Below the pieces are notes generated by a model. It was not told where the DNA came from and made no database searches. It worked only from the letters and a program-made list of their open reading frames with translations. Positions 48,634 through 60,332 of a stretch of DNA of 64,000 nt are shown here, piece by piece. The stretch's first letter is position 1. Each line of letters starts with the position of its first letter. The stretch comes from Schizochytrium sp. CCTCC M209059 (Eukaryota > Sar > Bigyra > Thraustochytrida > Thraustochytriidae). The position numbers and the translations under genes were made by a program. The stretch lies in assembly GCA_000818945.1 (NCBI GenBank), contig KN805396.1:209857-273856 (forward strand). The letters run 5' to 3'.

Positions 48634-51058
48634 CTGTTGTCAGTGAGGGTATAGCGACGCAGAAGCCATCGACAACGTTTGCGCAAAGTGCGCGTTTCAG
48701 CTGGGCGAACTGGCCACCACCGCGCAAGAGCACCCATGTATAAATAAATGTAAAACCCATGACCACAGCAGGCCAGCCAGCCACCATGGCCCGAGCAACT
48801 TGTGTCTTGGTCTACGTTGGTTCCCGTGCATATCAGACTGCCTGGCTCGTTTTGGCCGGCTTTCTCAACGTCTGTGTCGCACGGCCGGTTGGTTCCCTCC
48901 CTCCCTCCCACCCTCATTCCACGCCCACACTCACGATCCGTGCGCAATGTGCGGCCTGCAAACACAGCGTCGCCAGAGGCATTGCTCAGCGACAGCAAGC
49001 CAAGCGCACTCCACAGCCTCGGCGGGCCGTCACAGCACGCCTTGCTGCAGCTGCAGCCCCAAGCCGTGCCGTGCCGTGCGGTGCCCTGCCCTGCCATGGC
49101 GCAGTCCCTCCCGCCTCGTCCCGCATGTCCCAAGACCTTTCAGCCCACCACGAAACTACCCGCAGCCAGCGCAGCCGCTGCGGTCCGGCGCCGGCGCTGG
49201 CTCTTCTCTTCTCGCCGGGCCTCCGACGCTACAAGTCGTCGCCGTCGAGCGCATCGCGTGCTGCATCGCAGCGCATCGCAGCGCAGCGCATCGCATCGCA
49301 TCGCATCCCCGCGCAGCGCAGCCGCGCCTTTGCGTTTGCGATTGCGTTTACGTTTGCGATTGCGTTTGCGTCTGCGTGCTGCTGCGTCTGCGTCTGCGAG
49401 TGCTGCCTGCAGCGGCCTCTGCCAGTCGAACGAAGGGCGAGGGGGCGAACAGGGAAGGAAGAAAGCAGCAGGGGGGAGGATCCGGAGAGAACAGCGAACG
49501 ATGCGCAGCGCAATTCGCGCGAGCACGATTGCGCAGGCAGAGAGATGCAGCGGGCTGCAGGCCGCACCGGCAGCGTCGCGGTCGCGGTCGCGGTCGCTGT
49601 GGCTGTCGCTCGTGCAGGCAGTTGCAGCAGCAGCAGCAGTGCGCAGGAAGCTGCACTGCAGCAAGCCAGCGCGCGAGAGCGAGCGAGGTGGAGAAGTGGC
49701 TTCGAGGCGGAGTGGCAGGTAGCTCGTGCTGCTTGAGCTGAGCTAGAAGACCCCACGCAGCCAGCCGAAACGGGGATCCGCGCCCAGCCGCGCGAGCGAG
49801 ACTGCGCTCACCGGAGCAGCCAGCCATGCCAGCTGCAGTGCATGCGGGGTATCTATCTCTTGGCGTCTGGCGAATGACGTGGCCGAGCGGCCTGAAATTT
49901 GAAATTCCTCGAAGGCCATCGTCACTCACGCCACGATGACGATGATTGATTGATTCATGCCATTGATGCCTGCCACCACTGCACGACCGTCCGTCTCATC
50001 AGCGCTGTGGCCACCGCGCTGCGCCGTTCGCAGAACGAGGCCGCCGCGAGCCGTCACCGGCGCCTTTCAGGGCCTCGTGCCCAGAGACAGAGAGAGAGAG
50101 AGAGAGAACAGGAGCGTGTCTTCGGGGGAGGAGGATGCAGCGGCTCCGGCCCCGCTGGGCTGGCTGGCCGGCTCGTGCGTGCCGCCGCGCAGCCGCCCTC
50201 GTCAGCGCAGCGCACTCGTAGGCGCGAGACCCGTGCGCCACAACGCGGGCCCGCCGGCGTCGCAGCCAACGGAGCGGCGGAGAGTGCGGCCTCCGCGGTT
50301 TGAAAATCGCGATTTGAAGTGGCCTGCCTGGCTGCTTTGAAGTTGAAGTTAAATGAATGCCTGATTTCCTGATTTGAATGTCCATATGTGAACGCACCGC
50401 GCTGCACCGCACCGCACTGCAGTGAACCAGCCGTGCCAGTTAGCGACGAGCTGCTCTGGCCTGGCGCTCGCTTCAAGCTCTCGTTAAGCTCTGTAGCGTG
50501 CCTGATGTTCACAAATGAAAGCAGCGCAAAAGAAAAACTCGAGGCTCGGCTGCTCTGTTTCCTTTTGTTGTTTTTCTCCGCCTCCAGTGCCACGGCCGCG
50601 TTTTCCCGGCGCCAAGAACCGGGGTTCCTCGGTTCCGCGACCACGTGGTGCGCTGGTCGCGCGCTCTCCTTGGCCGCCCCCCCCCTCTCTCTCTCCGCCG
50701 CTCCAACTCTCCCCCGCAGCGGCGCGGAGGCCCGCGCACCCACAGTAGAAGCTGGCGGGGTGGACTGCGGGGGCGTCGAAATCGGGGCGGCGGCGCTCGC
50801 GCGGCCTCGATCCAGCGCTCGATCCGTCGATCGACCGACGGGGAGCCCGCTCCGTTGGCGGCCCGAGCGTCCTTCGGCGGGCCGTCGCATCGCGTACGCG
50901 TCCTCTCGCCCGCCGCGCCGCAGCCGCACCTGTCGCCAGCGCCGGGCTGCCTGCGTCTGCGCCTTCGGGTTTCAGGCCTTGGGAGATGGAGAGAGAGAAG
51001 GACCAGGCCCATAATTTGATATTTAAAAAAAAAAGAAAAAAAAGAAGAGGAAAAAGAA
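48634..51058. other. Gene-poor, GC-rich simple-repeat region
   Basis: 2.4 kb without a supported gene. Between about 48760 and 49740 all three + frames are open for more than 300 codons at once, and long minus-strand frames overlap them; the translations are Arg/Ser/Ala/Cys/Pro-rich with no family similarity. It contains hexamer repeats (separate entry), an AGAG run near 50086-50108 and an A-rich tract at 51028-51058 just before the next ATG. Confidence 0.6.
49241..49405. repeat. GCATC / GCGTTTGCGATT-type degenerate repeats
   Basis: First, GCATC and GCAGC pentamers (49241-49318), then TTTGCG/ATTGCG/TCTGCG hexamers (about 49322-49405). No stop codon falls in several frames, which explains the long spurious frames. 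Confidence 0.85.
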
Positions 51059-52711
51059 ATGACACGAGCGCGCGCGGGGCAGCAGAACCCGAACAGCTGG
51101 ATGAACCAGAGCAGTGACAGCAGCGAAGAGCAGAGCCTTGAGAGCATGCGCAGAGACCCGCGCGAGGACGGCGGCGAGCGGCAGGGGGAGGGCGAAGGAA
51201 GGGAGGAGGAGGAGGGGCGAGAGAGAGCAAAAGATGAAGGAGAGCAGCAGCGAGCTGCGAGCCCGCGGCTGGAGGTGACGCTGGAACCGGCGACGTCCAT
51301 CTTCCGCGACGAGGGCGGCAAGTTCAACTACTTGTGCGCTTTCTTCGTGCTCCGCAGCGGCGCAGGAGGGCTTCCCGGCGCGCTGGAGGCCGTCATGGCA
51401 GAAGACGGGAGTGTGCCGCTTAAGCTTGAGCTGCTCTACGAAGACGGAAGCCCCGTGCCCGTCCGTCAGGGCAAGCCCGCGCTGCAAATCTTTGGCAGCG
51501 CCGGGACGCAAAAACCCGAGGAAGGCGGCGCGGTCTGCAACTGCCGCGACCGTCTCGGCTCCGTGCGGTATCGCATTCTCAAGCTTTCGCGCAACCATGA
51601 TGGCAAGCGATTCCGACTGAAAATCAGCCTCGACGGCATCGATGAGGACGTTGTCGCTCCCGCCATGACGCGGCCGACCAGCGTGCTTTCGAAGCGCAAG
51701 TGGCTGCGCGCGAACGAGCGCGCCCCCGAGGGCAGCAAGCGCAAGCGTCTCGAAGAGCTGGCCGCCAAGCAAAATGTGCAGCTTGCACAGGAGGCGGCCT
51801 CGCCGCGCGCCACTGGCGCTCAGCTCCACGTGCCTGTGCGCGAGCTCGCTGGGCTTCCGGCACTCGAGGCAGAATATCCGCAGCCCGTCAACATTCACAT
51901 GTACGTCTCCGCAAAAGACGGAGCCCATTCTCACGCGGGCAACGAGCGTCGCTCCCGGCGCGGCAGCACATCCATGCCATCCTCCTCCTCGTCGTCATCA
52001 TCATATGCCGTACGTGGGGAAAGCGCGAGCGCATCGCTATCCCGGCACTCGAGCGTGTTCGACTCAGAGGATGAAGACCCCGAATACGTGCCACGCGCCA
52101 TGACCTCGAGTGGGCGTCGCGTCATTTCCAGCCATCGTGGCCGCCAGGCAAGCCTCGCCTCGAGCAAGCCCATTGCCACCCAAGCAGTGGCTGAATCGAT
52201 GCTTCCTGGACCAAGTGTGGACCAGGGGCCGCCCGCAGTGGAGCTCGCGCATGCAGCCGCCGCCTCGCTTGCCTCGGGCGCCATCGTCTCGGGAAGTGTT
52301 GGCGCTGCGGCAACCGCTGCGGCACTCGACCCGCAGACCACGGCCATCTTGCGCAAGGTGCTGGACCAACTTCAGGTCTTGCAAGGAGAAATCAAGCGTT
52401 ACAACGAGACTGTCGTCGAGACGACGCGCAGGATCGATGTGCTTGAGACTGAAAACCGCTCTTTGAAGCGCCAGCTCTCCGATATGGCCGCTGGCGCCAT
52501 AGATGCCGACGAAGAACGCATGTACAAACGTAGCAAGCAAACGACCGCGCCTTTGGTCTCGCTGTCGAGGCCCCTCTCGCTCCCCAGATCTCACTCGCTC
52601 AACATGTCCGGCGACGTCTTTAATATTATTGGCGCGGAAGACGATGGCATGACGCCCGTTCTTTCTGACATTGAGGCTGTCTTTAGCGGATCGAGCAACC
52701 CTTTCTTGTGA
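51059..52711 (+). CDS. Uncharacterised protein with a conserved-looking beta domain, coiled coil and acidic tail
   Basis: 550 residues, not recognised with certainty. After an acidic/Gln N-terminal stretch, residues about 70-220 form a beta-rich domain: LEVTLEPATSIFRDEGGKF, VPLKLELLYEDGSPV, VRYRILKLSRNHDGKRFRLK and TRPTSVLSKRK. The LLYEDG...ILKxSRNHDGKRF...VLSKRK order is reminiscent of an uncharacterised stramenopile family I recall; this is memory, not a search. A basic region follows (230-250), then a Ser-rich linker, a coiled coil (about 438-480; LRKVLDQLQVLQGEIKRYNE), and an acidic/hydrophobic tail (GDVFNIIGAEDDGMTPVL) of transactivation type. A DNA-binding or transcription role is speculative. 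The ATG at 51059 follows an A-rich leader. Confidence 0.75.
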   Translation: MTRARAGQQNPNSWMNQSSDSSEEQSLESMRRDPREDGGERQGEGEGREEEEGRERAKDEGEQQRAASPRLEVTLEPATSIFRDEGGKFNYLCAFFVLRSGAGGLPGALEAVMAEDGSVPLKLELLYEDGSPVPVRQGKPALQIFGSAGTQKPEEGGAVCNCRDRLGSVRYRILKLSRNHDGKRFRLKISLDGIDEDVVAPAMTRPTSVLSKRKWLRANERAPEGSKRKRLEELAAKQNVQLAQEAASPRATGAQLHVPVRELAGLPALEAEYPQPVNIHMYVSAKDGAHSHAGNERRSRRGSTSMPSSSSSSSSYAVRGESASASLSRHSSVFDSEDEDPEYVPRAMTSSGRRVISSHRGRQASLASSKPIATQAVAESMLPGPSVDQGPPAVELAHAAAASLASGAIVSGSVGAAATAAALDPQTTAILRKVLDQLQVLQGEIKRYNETVVETTRRIDVLETENRSLKRQLSDMAAGAIDADEERMYKRSKQTTAPLVSLSRPLSLPRSHSLNMSGDVFNIIGAEDDGMTPVLSDIEAVFSGSSNPFL

Positions 52712-53396
52712 CCTGAAGCTACACAATACATGTACACCCCGGAGCGATCGGAGCGATTGATTCGTCCTCCTCGTCCTCCTCGACTTTGACCTTGACTGAC
52801 CCCCTATTTCCGCACATTTTATCACCGTCTCTACCCTCTTTTCATACTTTTGGGGGGAGATTGCTACAAAGGACAAAAGAAAAGAAAACAACGATTTTCT
52901 CCTTGTATTTACTTTTTCTCCTTCTTTTGATGACTTGTTTCTTCATTCTCATGCTACGAACTTGCCTCGCTGCTTGTATATAGGCGGCCTTTGTTTGATG
53001 TTATACCCCAAAAAAGAAAGGGTCGCCTCGCGCTCTTGCGCGCTCTTACGCGCTCTTGCGCGCTCTTGCGCGCTCTTACGCCCGTCCGTCCACACAGAAA
53101 GAGAATTGAAGATTTCGTGCACGAGATCACTCAACGGCTATGCATCGTTCCCCGCTTTCCTCCCTCTTCTCGGCTAAAGTGTTTCTTGCTCTTTGCTAGT
53201 CGATCGACCAAGCTTTTTCGCCACCGACTGAGTGTATGTACGCGCGAGCGGGCGCGTGCGTGCGCGTGCAGCGGTGAATCAACGCGACTGTGCGTACGCT
53301 GTCGCAAGCGGACCGCCTCGTTCGAGTGTGTCTGAAACCCCGGACAAAAGGGGCTTTAAGCAGCCTCGTCGTCCAAAATTGGAGGAGCAGAAAAGG
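52712..53396. other. Intergenic region with a 10-bp minisatellite
   Basis: About 690 bp between tandem + genes, pyrimidine-rich near 52760-52930. The frame of the next gene is open from 53232 but has no ATG until 53397. Confidence 0.45.
53031..53080. repeat. CGCTCTTGCG minisatellite, five units
   Basis: Five tandem 10-bp units, cgctcttgcg or cgctcttacg. Confidence 0.95.
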
Positions 53397-54647
53397 ATGG
53401 GCGTCGATGTTGCTCGCCGACGACCTGGGTGTGCAAAGAACCTTGCCAAGAATGTCGAACGCAAGGCTCCGCACGCCAAGACACCTCATGCGCAGCCTGC
53501 CATGGAACTCCTATGGTCTCCGCTCTCTCTCAAGACGATTCCTTTATTGCAGGATGAGGTTGACGTCATCTGCAGCGTCTACAAAAAGTCGCCTAGCGAG
53601 GCCTTGTACCGCCAAATTAGTTTCCGAGCCGACGAGCTCCATACCTTCTTCCTTGAGCACGAACATGACGTGCGAAGCGTTCTTATTCTAGGCATGCGAA
53701 CTCGCTTGCTTCAAGCACTACAGCGCAATGCTTTGCAGGCCTCAAATGATCAACAAATCTTCGATGAACAAGAACAAGAAGAAGAAGAAGAAGAAGAAGA
53801 GGGCAAAGAGGAAGACGAGGTGGCCAGTGCCGGCCATGATTTTGACCAAGAAAAGAGTCGCTCTGGATCCAATTCGAGACGTAAGCGTCTCGGTCAAGAC
53901 AATCTGCAAGTCGATCTGGCTTTCACAAAAGAAAACACAGCAACAAGTACCTCTGCCGCATCGTCTGCATCCGCTGCATCTTCCACCACAACAGAAGATT
54001 CCGATTCCGCTTCGTCTCCGGAGCTCTCACAAGGATCAATCGATGAACGCACCTTCGCGCACGAGTATGCCGCAACACGTGCGCCTACAACAAGCTCAAA
54101 GGGCCACGTCGAGGTCGTCTCAAAGCGAGCCGCCAAGAATACTGCAGCGTATCCATGGGAACGACGACAGAGGCTTCAGGACCGAAACTTTGCGGGAAGT
54201 GACTCTTGCAAGACCCGCCTTGACCCTTCGCAGGAAGCCGATCTCGTAGCAGCCATCTCGTACGCGGCAGCACACCAAGGCGATAGTACGCTTCCCTTCA
54301 CATCTCCTTTTGCCAAAGAGAAACTCTTATACCCAACAAAAGACCAAGCATCAGACACATCATCCAGCAACGAGGCTAATCTCGCGCGCAACCGCATCGT
54401 CGCTCGTTTCACAATTAAACTCTCCAAAGACGAGTACTACGAAGTTATGCGCAGAAAGGAGGTGATCAAGGCGCGCGAGCGGGCACGACATCTCCTCGCC
54501 GTTCACGAAAAAGAATCCGAAAAGCACCGTGAACATCTCTATCGTCGAGAAGATCCATACGAACCTCCCCAAACGCGTGAACTTGGCAGCAAATTAAGAC
54601 AGGCCGACCCTTCGCGCTGGATTCACTCCAAGGGTTTTGCGGCATGA
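53397..54647 (+). CDS. Uncharacterised charged protein with C-terminal helical domain
   Basis: 416 residues, not recognised. The N-terminal half includes a short helical region (about 40-115; KTIPLLQDEVDVICSVYKKS) and a Glu run from a GAA microsatellite. The middle is Ser/Thr-rich. The C-terminal about 85 residues look folded and charged: IVARFTIKLSKDEYYEVMRR, VIKARERARHLLAVHEKESE, and REDPYEPPQTRELGSKLR...WIHSKGF. This ending seems conserved in character (a short Pro/Arg motif followed by SKGF), but I know no name for it. The start at 53397 is the first ATG in frame; an upstream exon cannot be excluded. Confidence 0.68.
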   Translation: MGVDVARRRPGCAKNLAKNVERKAPHAKTPHAQPAMELLWSPLSLKTIPLLQDEVDVICSVYKKSPSEALYRQISFRADELHTFFLEHEHDVRSVLILGMRTRLLQALQRNALQASNDQQIFDEQEQEEEEEEEEGKEEDEVASAGHDFDQEKSRSGSNSRRKRLGQDNLQVDLAFTKENTATSTSAASSASAASSTTTEDSDSASSPELSQGSIDERTFAHEYAATRAPTTSSKGHVEVVSKRAAKNTAAYPWERRQRLQDRNFAGSDSCKTRLDPSQEADLVAAISYAAAHQGDSTLPFTSPFAKEKLLYPTKDQASDTSSSNEANLARNRIVARFTIKLSKDEYYEVMRRKEVIKARERARHLLAVHEKESEKHREHLYRREDPYEPPQTRELGSKLRQADPSRWIHSKGFAA

Positions 54648-54702
54648 CAATCTAGAACAAATCGTAGTAAACCTTTATGACGAAATGAGAGTCAGCGTGA
54701 TT

Positions 54703-57700
54703 CTAAATCTTTGTCTCGAGGCGACTTCGCACAGGGCGTCGCGATGACCTTGAAAAGTGCTTGTCGTGTTTGGAAATGGGGCCGTGCGAGCGCCGGTGGC
54801 GTCTTGCTTTGAGACCGCGACGTTGAGACCCCGCAGAGCTTGTGGTCGAGGTTTCAGACGACGGAATGGAAGAGACCCGCTCAAGGTCACGACGGAAATT
54901 GATGAGCCACTGCGAGTGCTCTTGCGCGAGCGCGCGCTGTTCGCTCCAGCGAGATTCCATTAGCCGCAACTCCTCCGGAAGCACCGACACCTCGTGTGCC
55001 CCGGACATCTTGGGGGGGGATACAGACGACGACGCCTCGGGGCCCATTGAATACGAATGAGCGGAAGACACGGGTCCTTCAGACCGCTGATACCCACTTT
55101 CGACGTGATTCTGATTTTGCCGCGCCTTGAACGGTCGTCGGCGCGGAATGGGCATCACGGGCGGCGCAGCCTCTTGCAGAATTTGACCATTCTCATTCAC
55201 ATACACCACATTCGAACCTGGATGTCTCGAGGCGGCCATGTACACAGGATGATGGTACGGCGCGTGCGGTGCATGCGGTGGCGCAGCGTGGTATACTGGA
55301 TAGGCGTACCCGCCCATGCCAGGGTGAAGAGCGACGCGAGCTCGCGTGTGCGCTGCCGCTGCTGCCGCCGCCGCCGCTGCAGCAGCAGCTGCTGCAGCAT
55401 TACCCCGCACAGAGTCGTTTTCGTCGCCCAGGGTGGTGGTACGATAGAGGTCGTCATCCACGTCAGTCACTTCAAACGCCTCGTACTCGTCGCCGTCGTG
55501 GTAGCGACGAGCTCGAAAAGGGCCGCTTTCGTGTACAAAGCCGTCTTGCTCGTCATCGTCAAAACCGTTAGAATCATCTTCTTCCTCGTCGTCAACTTCT
55601 GGCACACGCGCCCGACGACGTCTTTGCGTCGCGAGAAATTCATCCGCGCGGTATTCCTCGAAGACACGGAAAAAGCTGTCGTCGTGTGCTGGTTCGGCCT
55701 CTTCCCCCACGCAGCGCTCCGCGCAGCGCGAGACCTCTTCGTGAAGGTCTTGCATGGTCTGCAGCCAGGTCAGCTTCCGCGAGAGATCCCGAAGCGCATC
55801 AGTAAGTTCGTCTTCTTGGGCTTCCAGAACAGAACCAAGCTTCCCTACTGAAGCAGGCCGTGGACCGTCCAGCTCGCGCCAAGCATCTTGCTGCTCACCA
55901 AGTCGCGCACGTTGCGCCTCTAATTCCTGACGTTGTGACAAGAGCAGCGAGCGTGCTGAGGCAATGGCACTCTTCTCGTCGTTTGCATCTCGCTGCCAGG
56001 CCTCTGCCGCATCGAGAGCCTCTTGTCGCGTCGGTCGGTGGTCTTCGAATTGATCCCCCTGGTGTGCAGCAAAGGACGGTGCGCGTGGCGAAGACCGCGA
56101 CGCTCGCCCAAGTGCAGCGGATGAGGCTGAAAATGACCTCTTGCGAAGTCGGAAGCGGTCTTCGAGCTGCAAAAGCTGGCGCTTCACAGACTTGGCGCTC
56201 TCTTCCACCTTGCGTCGCTCCTTTTCAAGAGTTCGGCGGTCTTCCTCAAGCTGAGCTCGCTCGGTCTCGAGTCGCCTTTGATGACGTTCCACCTCGCTTA
56301 CTTGAGATCTTGTCAGCGTCGATGGCGCATGTGCCGCCGATTCCTCCAGATCGCGAATACGCTCGCGTAATTCCTCGACCTCTGCAACCGCCGTGTGCCG
56401 CTCCTTGTCGAGACGACGCGACTTTTCCGCCTGCGCGCGAATGCGATCGGTCTGCGCCAAAAGCTCGGCCTGGGTGTCGTCCAGCTCGGTCTGAAGTGAG
56501 ACCACCTGAGCTTGCAAATCAGCTTCGCGCGTTGTGAGCTGACGCTGCGTTGATTCGAGAGCAAGAATGCGACGTTTACCTTCAGATGTTGCGCGATTTG
56601 CACTCGTTAGTGCATCCTCGAGGGCCTCCAGCTGTTTCTGAGCATGTGCCTCGTCGTCTTGCGCCTGTGAACGTTCAAGCTGGAGCGCACGAAGGCTCTT
56701 TTGTAAGTCTTGAATCGTACGCTGCAGCGTCAACGCCTCTTCACGGTGGCTTCCTAATGATGCGTCCGCGTCCTCTGCGGCTTGTGACGCCATAGACTTG
56801 AGACGAGCTGTCTCTGCGCGCATGCTTTGTGCTTCCTCGTGCGCCTCACGAAGCATTCCACGAAGAAACTCCTGTTCTGTCTCGAGCGTGCTGAGCTTTT
56901 CGTCTGCGGCCGAGAGCTGTTGGCACAAGTTCGTCTTTTCTTCGCGTAATTCTGCTGCCTCGCGTAGGGCAGACTGGACTTGTTGTGTCCACTCGTCGTT
57001 TTTGCCCTGACTGTTCGATGTCACTAGCGCATCCATTTCGTCGCGAAGTCGCTCACGTTCGTTCTGCGCAGCCGCAAGATCTTTCTTGTGACGCTCTTCG
57101 GAACCACGTAGCTTCGCGTCAAGCTCTTCCGCATTGCGGAGCGCCGCCTCGAGACGCACCGACAGCTCCTGCTCGCGGGCTTTGGCTGTCGCAAGCTGTT
57201 CCTGGTTTTCATGGTGGCCCTTTGTCTCCGCTCTCTCGAGCTGAGCACGAAGTGCATCTTTTTCGCGTGCAAACGCTGCACGCGAGGCCTGCATTTCCTC
57301 ATGAAGCTGCGTGACATCCTTGAGAGCTTGTTCACGGGCGGACTCGGCTTCTGCCAACGCAGTGTCAAGTCGTGTCGTTTCGGCATCTTCCTGGCGACGT
57401 AGCTGGGCGAGCTTCTCATTGTGAGCTTCATGAGCAGCAAGAATCTCTTGCTCGAGATCCATGCAGCGCTTCTCTGTCGCAGCAAGCTTGTCACGAAGGT
57501 CGTTATACTGCCTTGCGGAGGTCGCATCATTGCGTTCGGCTCGCTCGCGAGCCCTTTCAAGCTCGTGACGCGCAGCACTAATCTCGTCCTCGAGAGCATT
57601 ACGCTCGCTCCGCGCATTGGCGCGCTCGTTGACGAGGCTTGTACGAGCGGCATGCAACTTGCTTTCGAGGTCGCGCAGGGCTTCGTCGCGCGAGGCGTTC

Positions 57701-60332
57701 GCGTCGCTTTGCTCCCCGTCATTCCGAGCTGTTTCGACGAGTCCCTCTAGCTCACTGCACCGGGTTTCTAAATTTGCACGTGCCTCTTCGAGGGCTTTGA
57801 GCGAGGCCTCGACGTTTCGTTTGTCGGTTTGGGCTTGCCTCGTATCAGCTTCGGCCTGCGCCAGGCTCTCTTCTAATGCCGCCGAGTGCTTGAGCGCCTC
57901 CGAAGTTTCGGCCTTGGCATCTCCAAGCAGCGCATGAAGGCGCTCCAGCTCTTCTTCGTGGGCAGCTGCGTCAGAGGTGTGTTGAGCTTCCGCGAGGCGA
58001 GCTTTCTCCTGGGCATTGTCTGCGGCAGCTTGTGCATTCTCGACCTGGGTTCCGGCCCGTCGCGATTCTTCGGCATGCTCCCGTTGTGCACTCTCCAGAG
58101 TGGCGTTCGCCTCCACAAGGTCCTCTTGTGCTTTTGCAAGCTTCTCTTGCAGCTGAGCAAGTTCCTCGTGCTGATCGCCATGTTGGGTGGAAAGGGCCTG
58201 CTCTCGAAGAGCAGCAAGCTCGCCTTGCGCGCGCTCGTTTTCCTCCTGAAACCGTGCTTGCTCTTCGTCAAAGCGAGACTGCAGCGCCAATTTGGCGTTA
58301 TGGGCGTCTTCCAGTTCCGCCTGAAGCGCAGAAATAGTATCTTGAGCGTGGTTCCCATCCGCATTATCTTGGGGGTCGGGCGCAGTGCTCGCGTCTGCGG
58401 TTGCTTTCTTTGATGGCTCAACTCGCTGCTGCTCCTGCTGCTGCTGTTCGGACAGGAGCCGTGCGTTTTCTTGTTCCAGGTCGGCGGCAGCGCGTTCGGC
58501 ACGCTTACGCTGAGCGCGTTCATTTTCAAGAAGGTCAAGGTCTGCCGCTTTCTCGTCCCGAAGCTCGTTGACTTGTTCCTGAAGACGCGACCGACTTTCA
58601 AGGCCATCGAGGTACGCTTCGAGTTCCTCAATTCGCTGCTGAAGATCCTGTAGCTCGCGACGCTTGTCCTGTGCTTCGCGTTCGATACAGTTTTTCTCGT
58701 TTTCATAGTGTTTGGAAAGCTCCTCATCTTCGCGTTCCATATCTGCACGCTTCCCGTCAAAGTCGTGCTCGAGCTCGTTGAGTTTTCGCTTCATTTCGGC
58801 GATCTTGCCTTCGTATTCGCGCTCGTAGTTCCTTTCTGTCTTCTCTAGCTCATCTTGAAAGTGTCGCATGTTTTCGTCCATTTCGTCCATTTGCTTTTGA
58901 TGGTCTTTCTGTTTCTGTTTACGCTCATTTGCGAGTTGATAGCGCAAATCCTCGAGTTCATCTTCGAATTTCGCCTGTTCATTTTTGAGTTTTTCGTCGT
59001 GTTCCTGACGGAGTGCCATGAGTTCGTCGTCGAGACGATTTTTCTCTTCGCCGTGATCATGGACGCGGCCTGCAAATGGGTTTGGGGACCTCGACGCTGG
59101 TTTTCGAGAACGCGAACTGTAGGGCTCTTCCTCCTCGTCGCTTAGGCTATCGCGCAGCCGATACGACCGTCGTGCGTCGTGTGCTTCGTAGCGAGGACTG
59201 ACATGAGAATCGTCTCCGTCGCCCTCATGTTCGCTCGAACTGGGCCGTCTATGTATCGAGGATTCGTCATCGCGGCGTGAACGTTGTTGGTGTACGCGTT
59301 CCTCTGCTTCAAAGGCCTCGACGCTACGAACATTTGGTGCGCCAACGATTGTGACAGGTTCACTTCGGAGACTTTTGCGTCGGCGCTCGCCCTCCTGCGG
59401 GCCTTGCCTCGACGAGCCTTGCGCAGGTGACTTTTGGCGCATCTCGCGGCGCGAGGACTGCGAGCGAGTCGATCGCTCAGACTCGTACGTGGACTCCTCC
59501 TTTTCACGTCGGGCGGCGTCGGATGTGGGAGAAGTCGCGCCATAGTTTCGAGGGGCTGGTTTGGCAATGCCCGGGAGCACGGCATGCTTGTTGAGGCTGA
59601 GTCCCCCCACGGCGTCACCAGACGAGCGACGAGAGAGACCGAGATTGCCATCGCTCGAGCCTCCCCTGGATTTGCCACCATTGCGCGTCACCAGATCGCC
59701 AGGCTCTCGTCGCAATTGTTCGGCTCTGTTCTTGACGACAGGGTCAACGTCGTTTTGGCTGCGCTGCATTTCAACAATTTTACGCACTTCTACGCTCTCG
59801 TCTCGATGCCGATCATTGTCTTCTTTGGTCATCCAAGGCTGGTGCCGCAAGTTTCGCCGTGCCTTTTCCTCCTCGTAAAGGTTGCGGTAGAAGGAGTCGC
59901 AGGGATGGTCCCAGCTCGACTGGCCATCAGAAAACGAAAAGTAGTACTGTGCACATGGAAAGGACCGCATCGGTTGCTTGTTAGTGTTGCTGATCCATTA
60001 TTATTTTTTTTTAGACCTCGTCGCTGTCGCTCAGGAGGATGGAGAAAGAGGGTCTTCATTCAAAAAGTCAAGAAAAGAGAAAAAAAAGGGGTCATCGCCC
60101 AGCAACGTCAACGTACGATTTCATTCGTGTCGAGGGTCCGGCAAGGTTTCCAGTGTTCCGGGAGAGGTGCTTTCAGACCCTCGCGCGCGATCCACAGGAG
60201 ATCTTCGTCTTCCGGAAAGCTCATGCCCAGCCATCTGCCATAGTCCAAGCATTCTTCCCTCGTGGGTGAGTAGTCAGGGTCAATTTCCTCCTCGAGCACG
60301 ACGCTGTCTGGGCCGTTTTGCGCGGACGCCAT
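54703..60332 (-). CDS. CEP164: CEP164-like distal-appendage protein, two exons
   Basis: Basal-body distal-appendage protein needed for docking and ciliogenesis. Exon 1 (60117-60332, 72 codons) gives MASAQNGPDSVVLEEE...LLWIAREGLKAPLPEHWKPC; exon 2 (54703-59946) opens YYFSFSDGQSSWDHPCD. A 170-bp phase-0 intron (gtacgt donor at 60116; cacag acceptor at 59947) divides the WW motif at DTNEI/YYFSF, exactly within the region matching human [28 protein letters not shown]. The 1,819-residue product then has Ser/Arg-rich, acidic low-complexity sequence (about 90-380), a very long coiled coil (about 385-1395), a poly-Ala run (about 1590-1605) and a His/Pro/Tyr-rich C-terminal part. Without exon 1 the gene would start mid-WW. 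Exon 1 also exists as a separate copy downstream in sequence at 61461-61697. Confidence 0.93.

Noticed and set aside
48759..51230. Long open frames on both strands in the 48.7-51.2 kb region
   Set aside because: They overlap each other in several frames, consist of Arg/Ser/Pro/Cys/Ala low complexity, and show no domain or start context.
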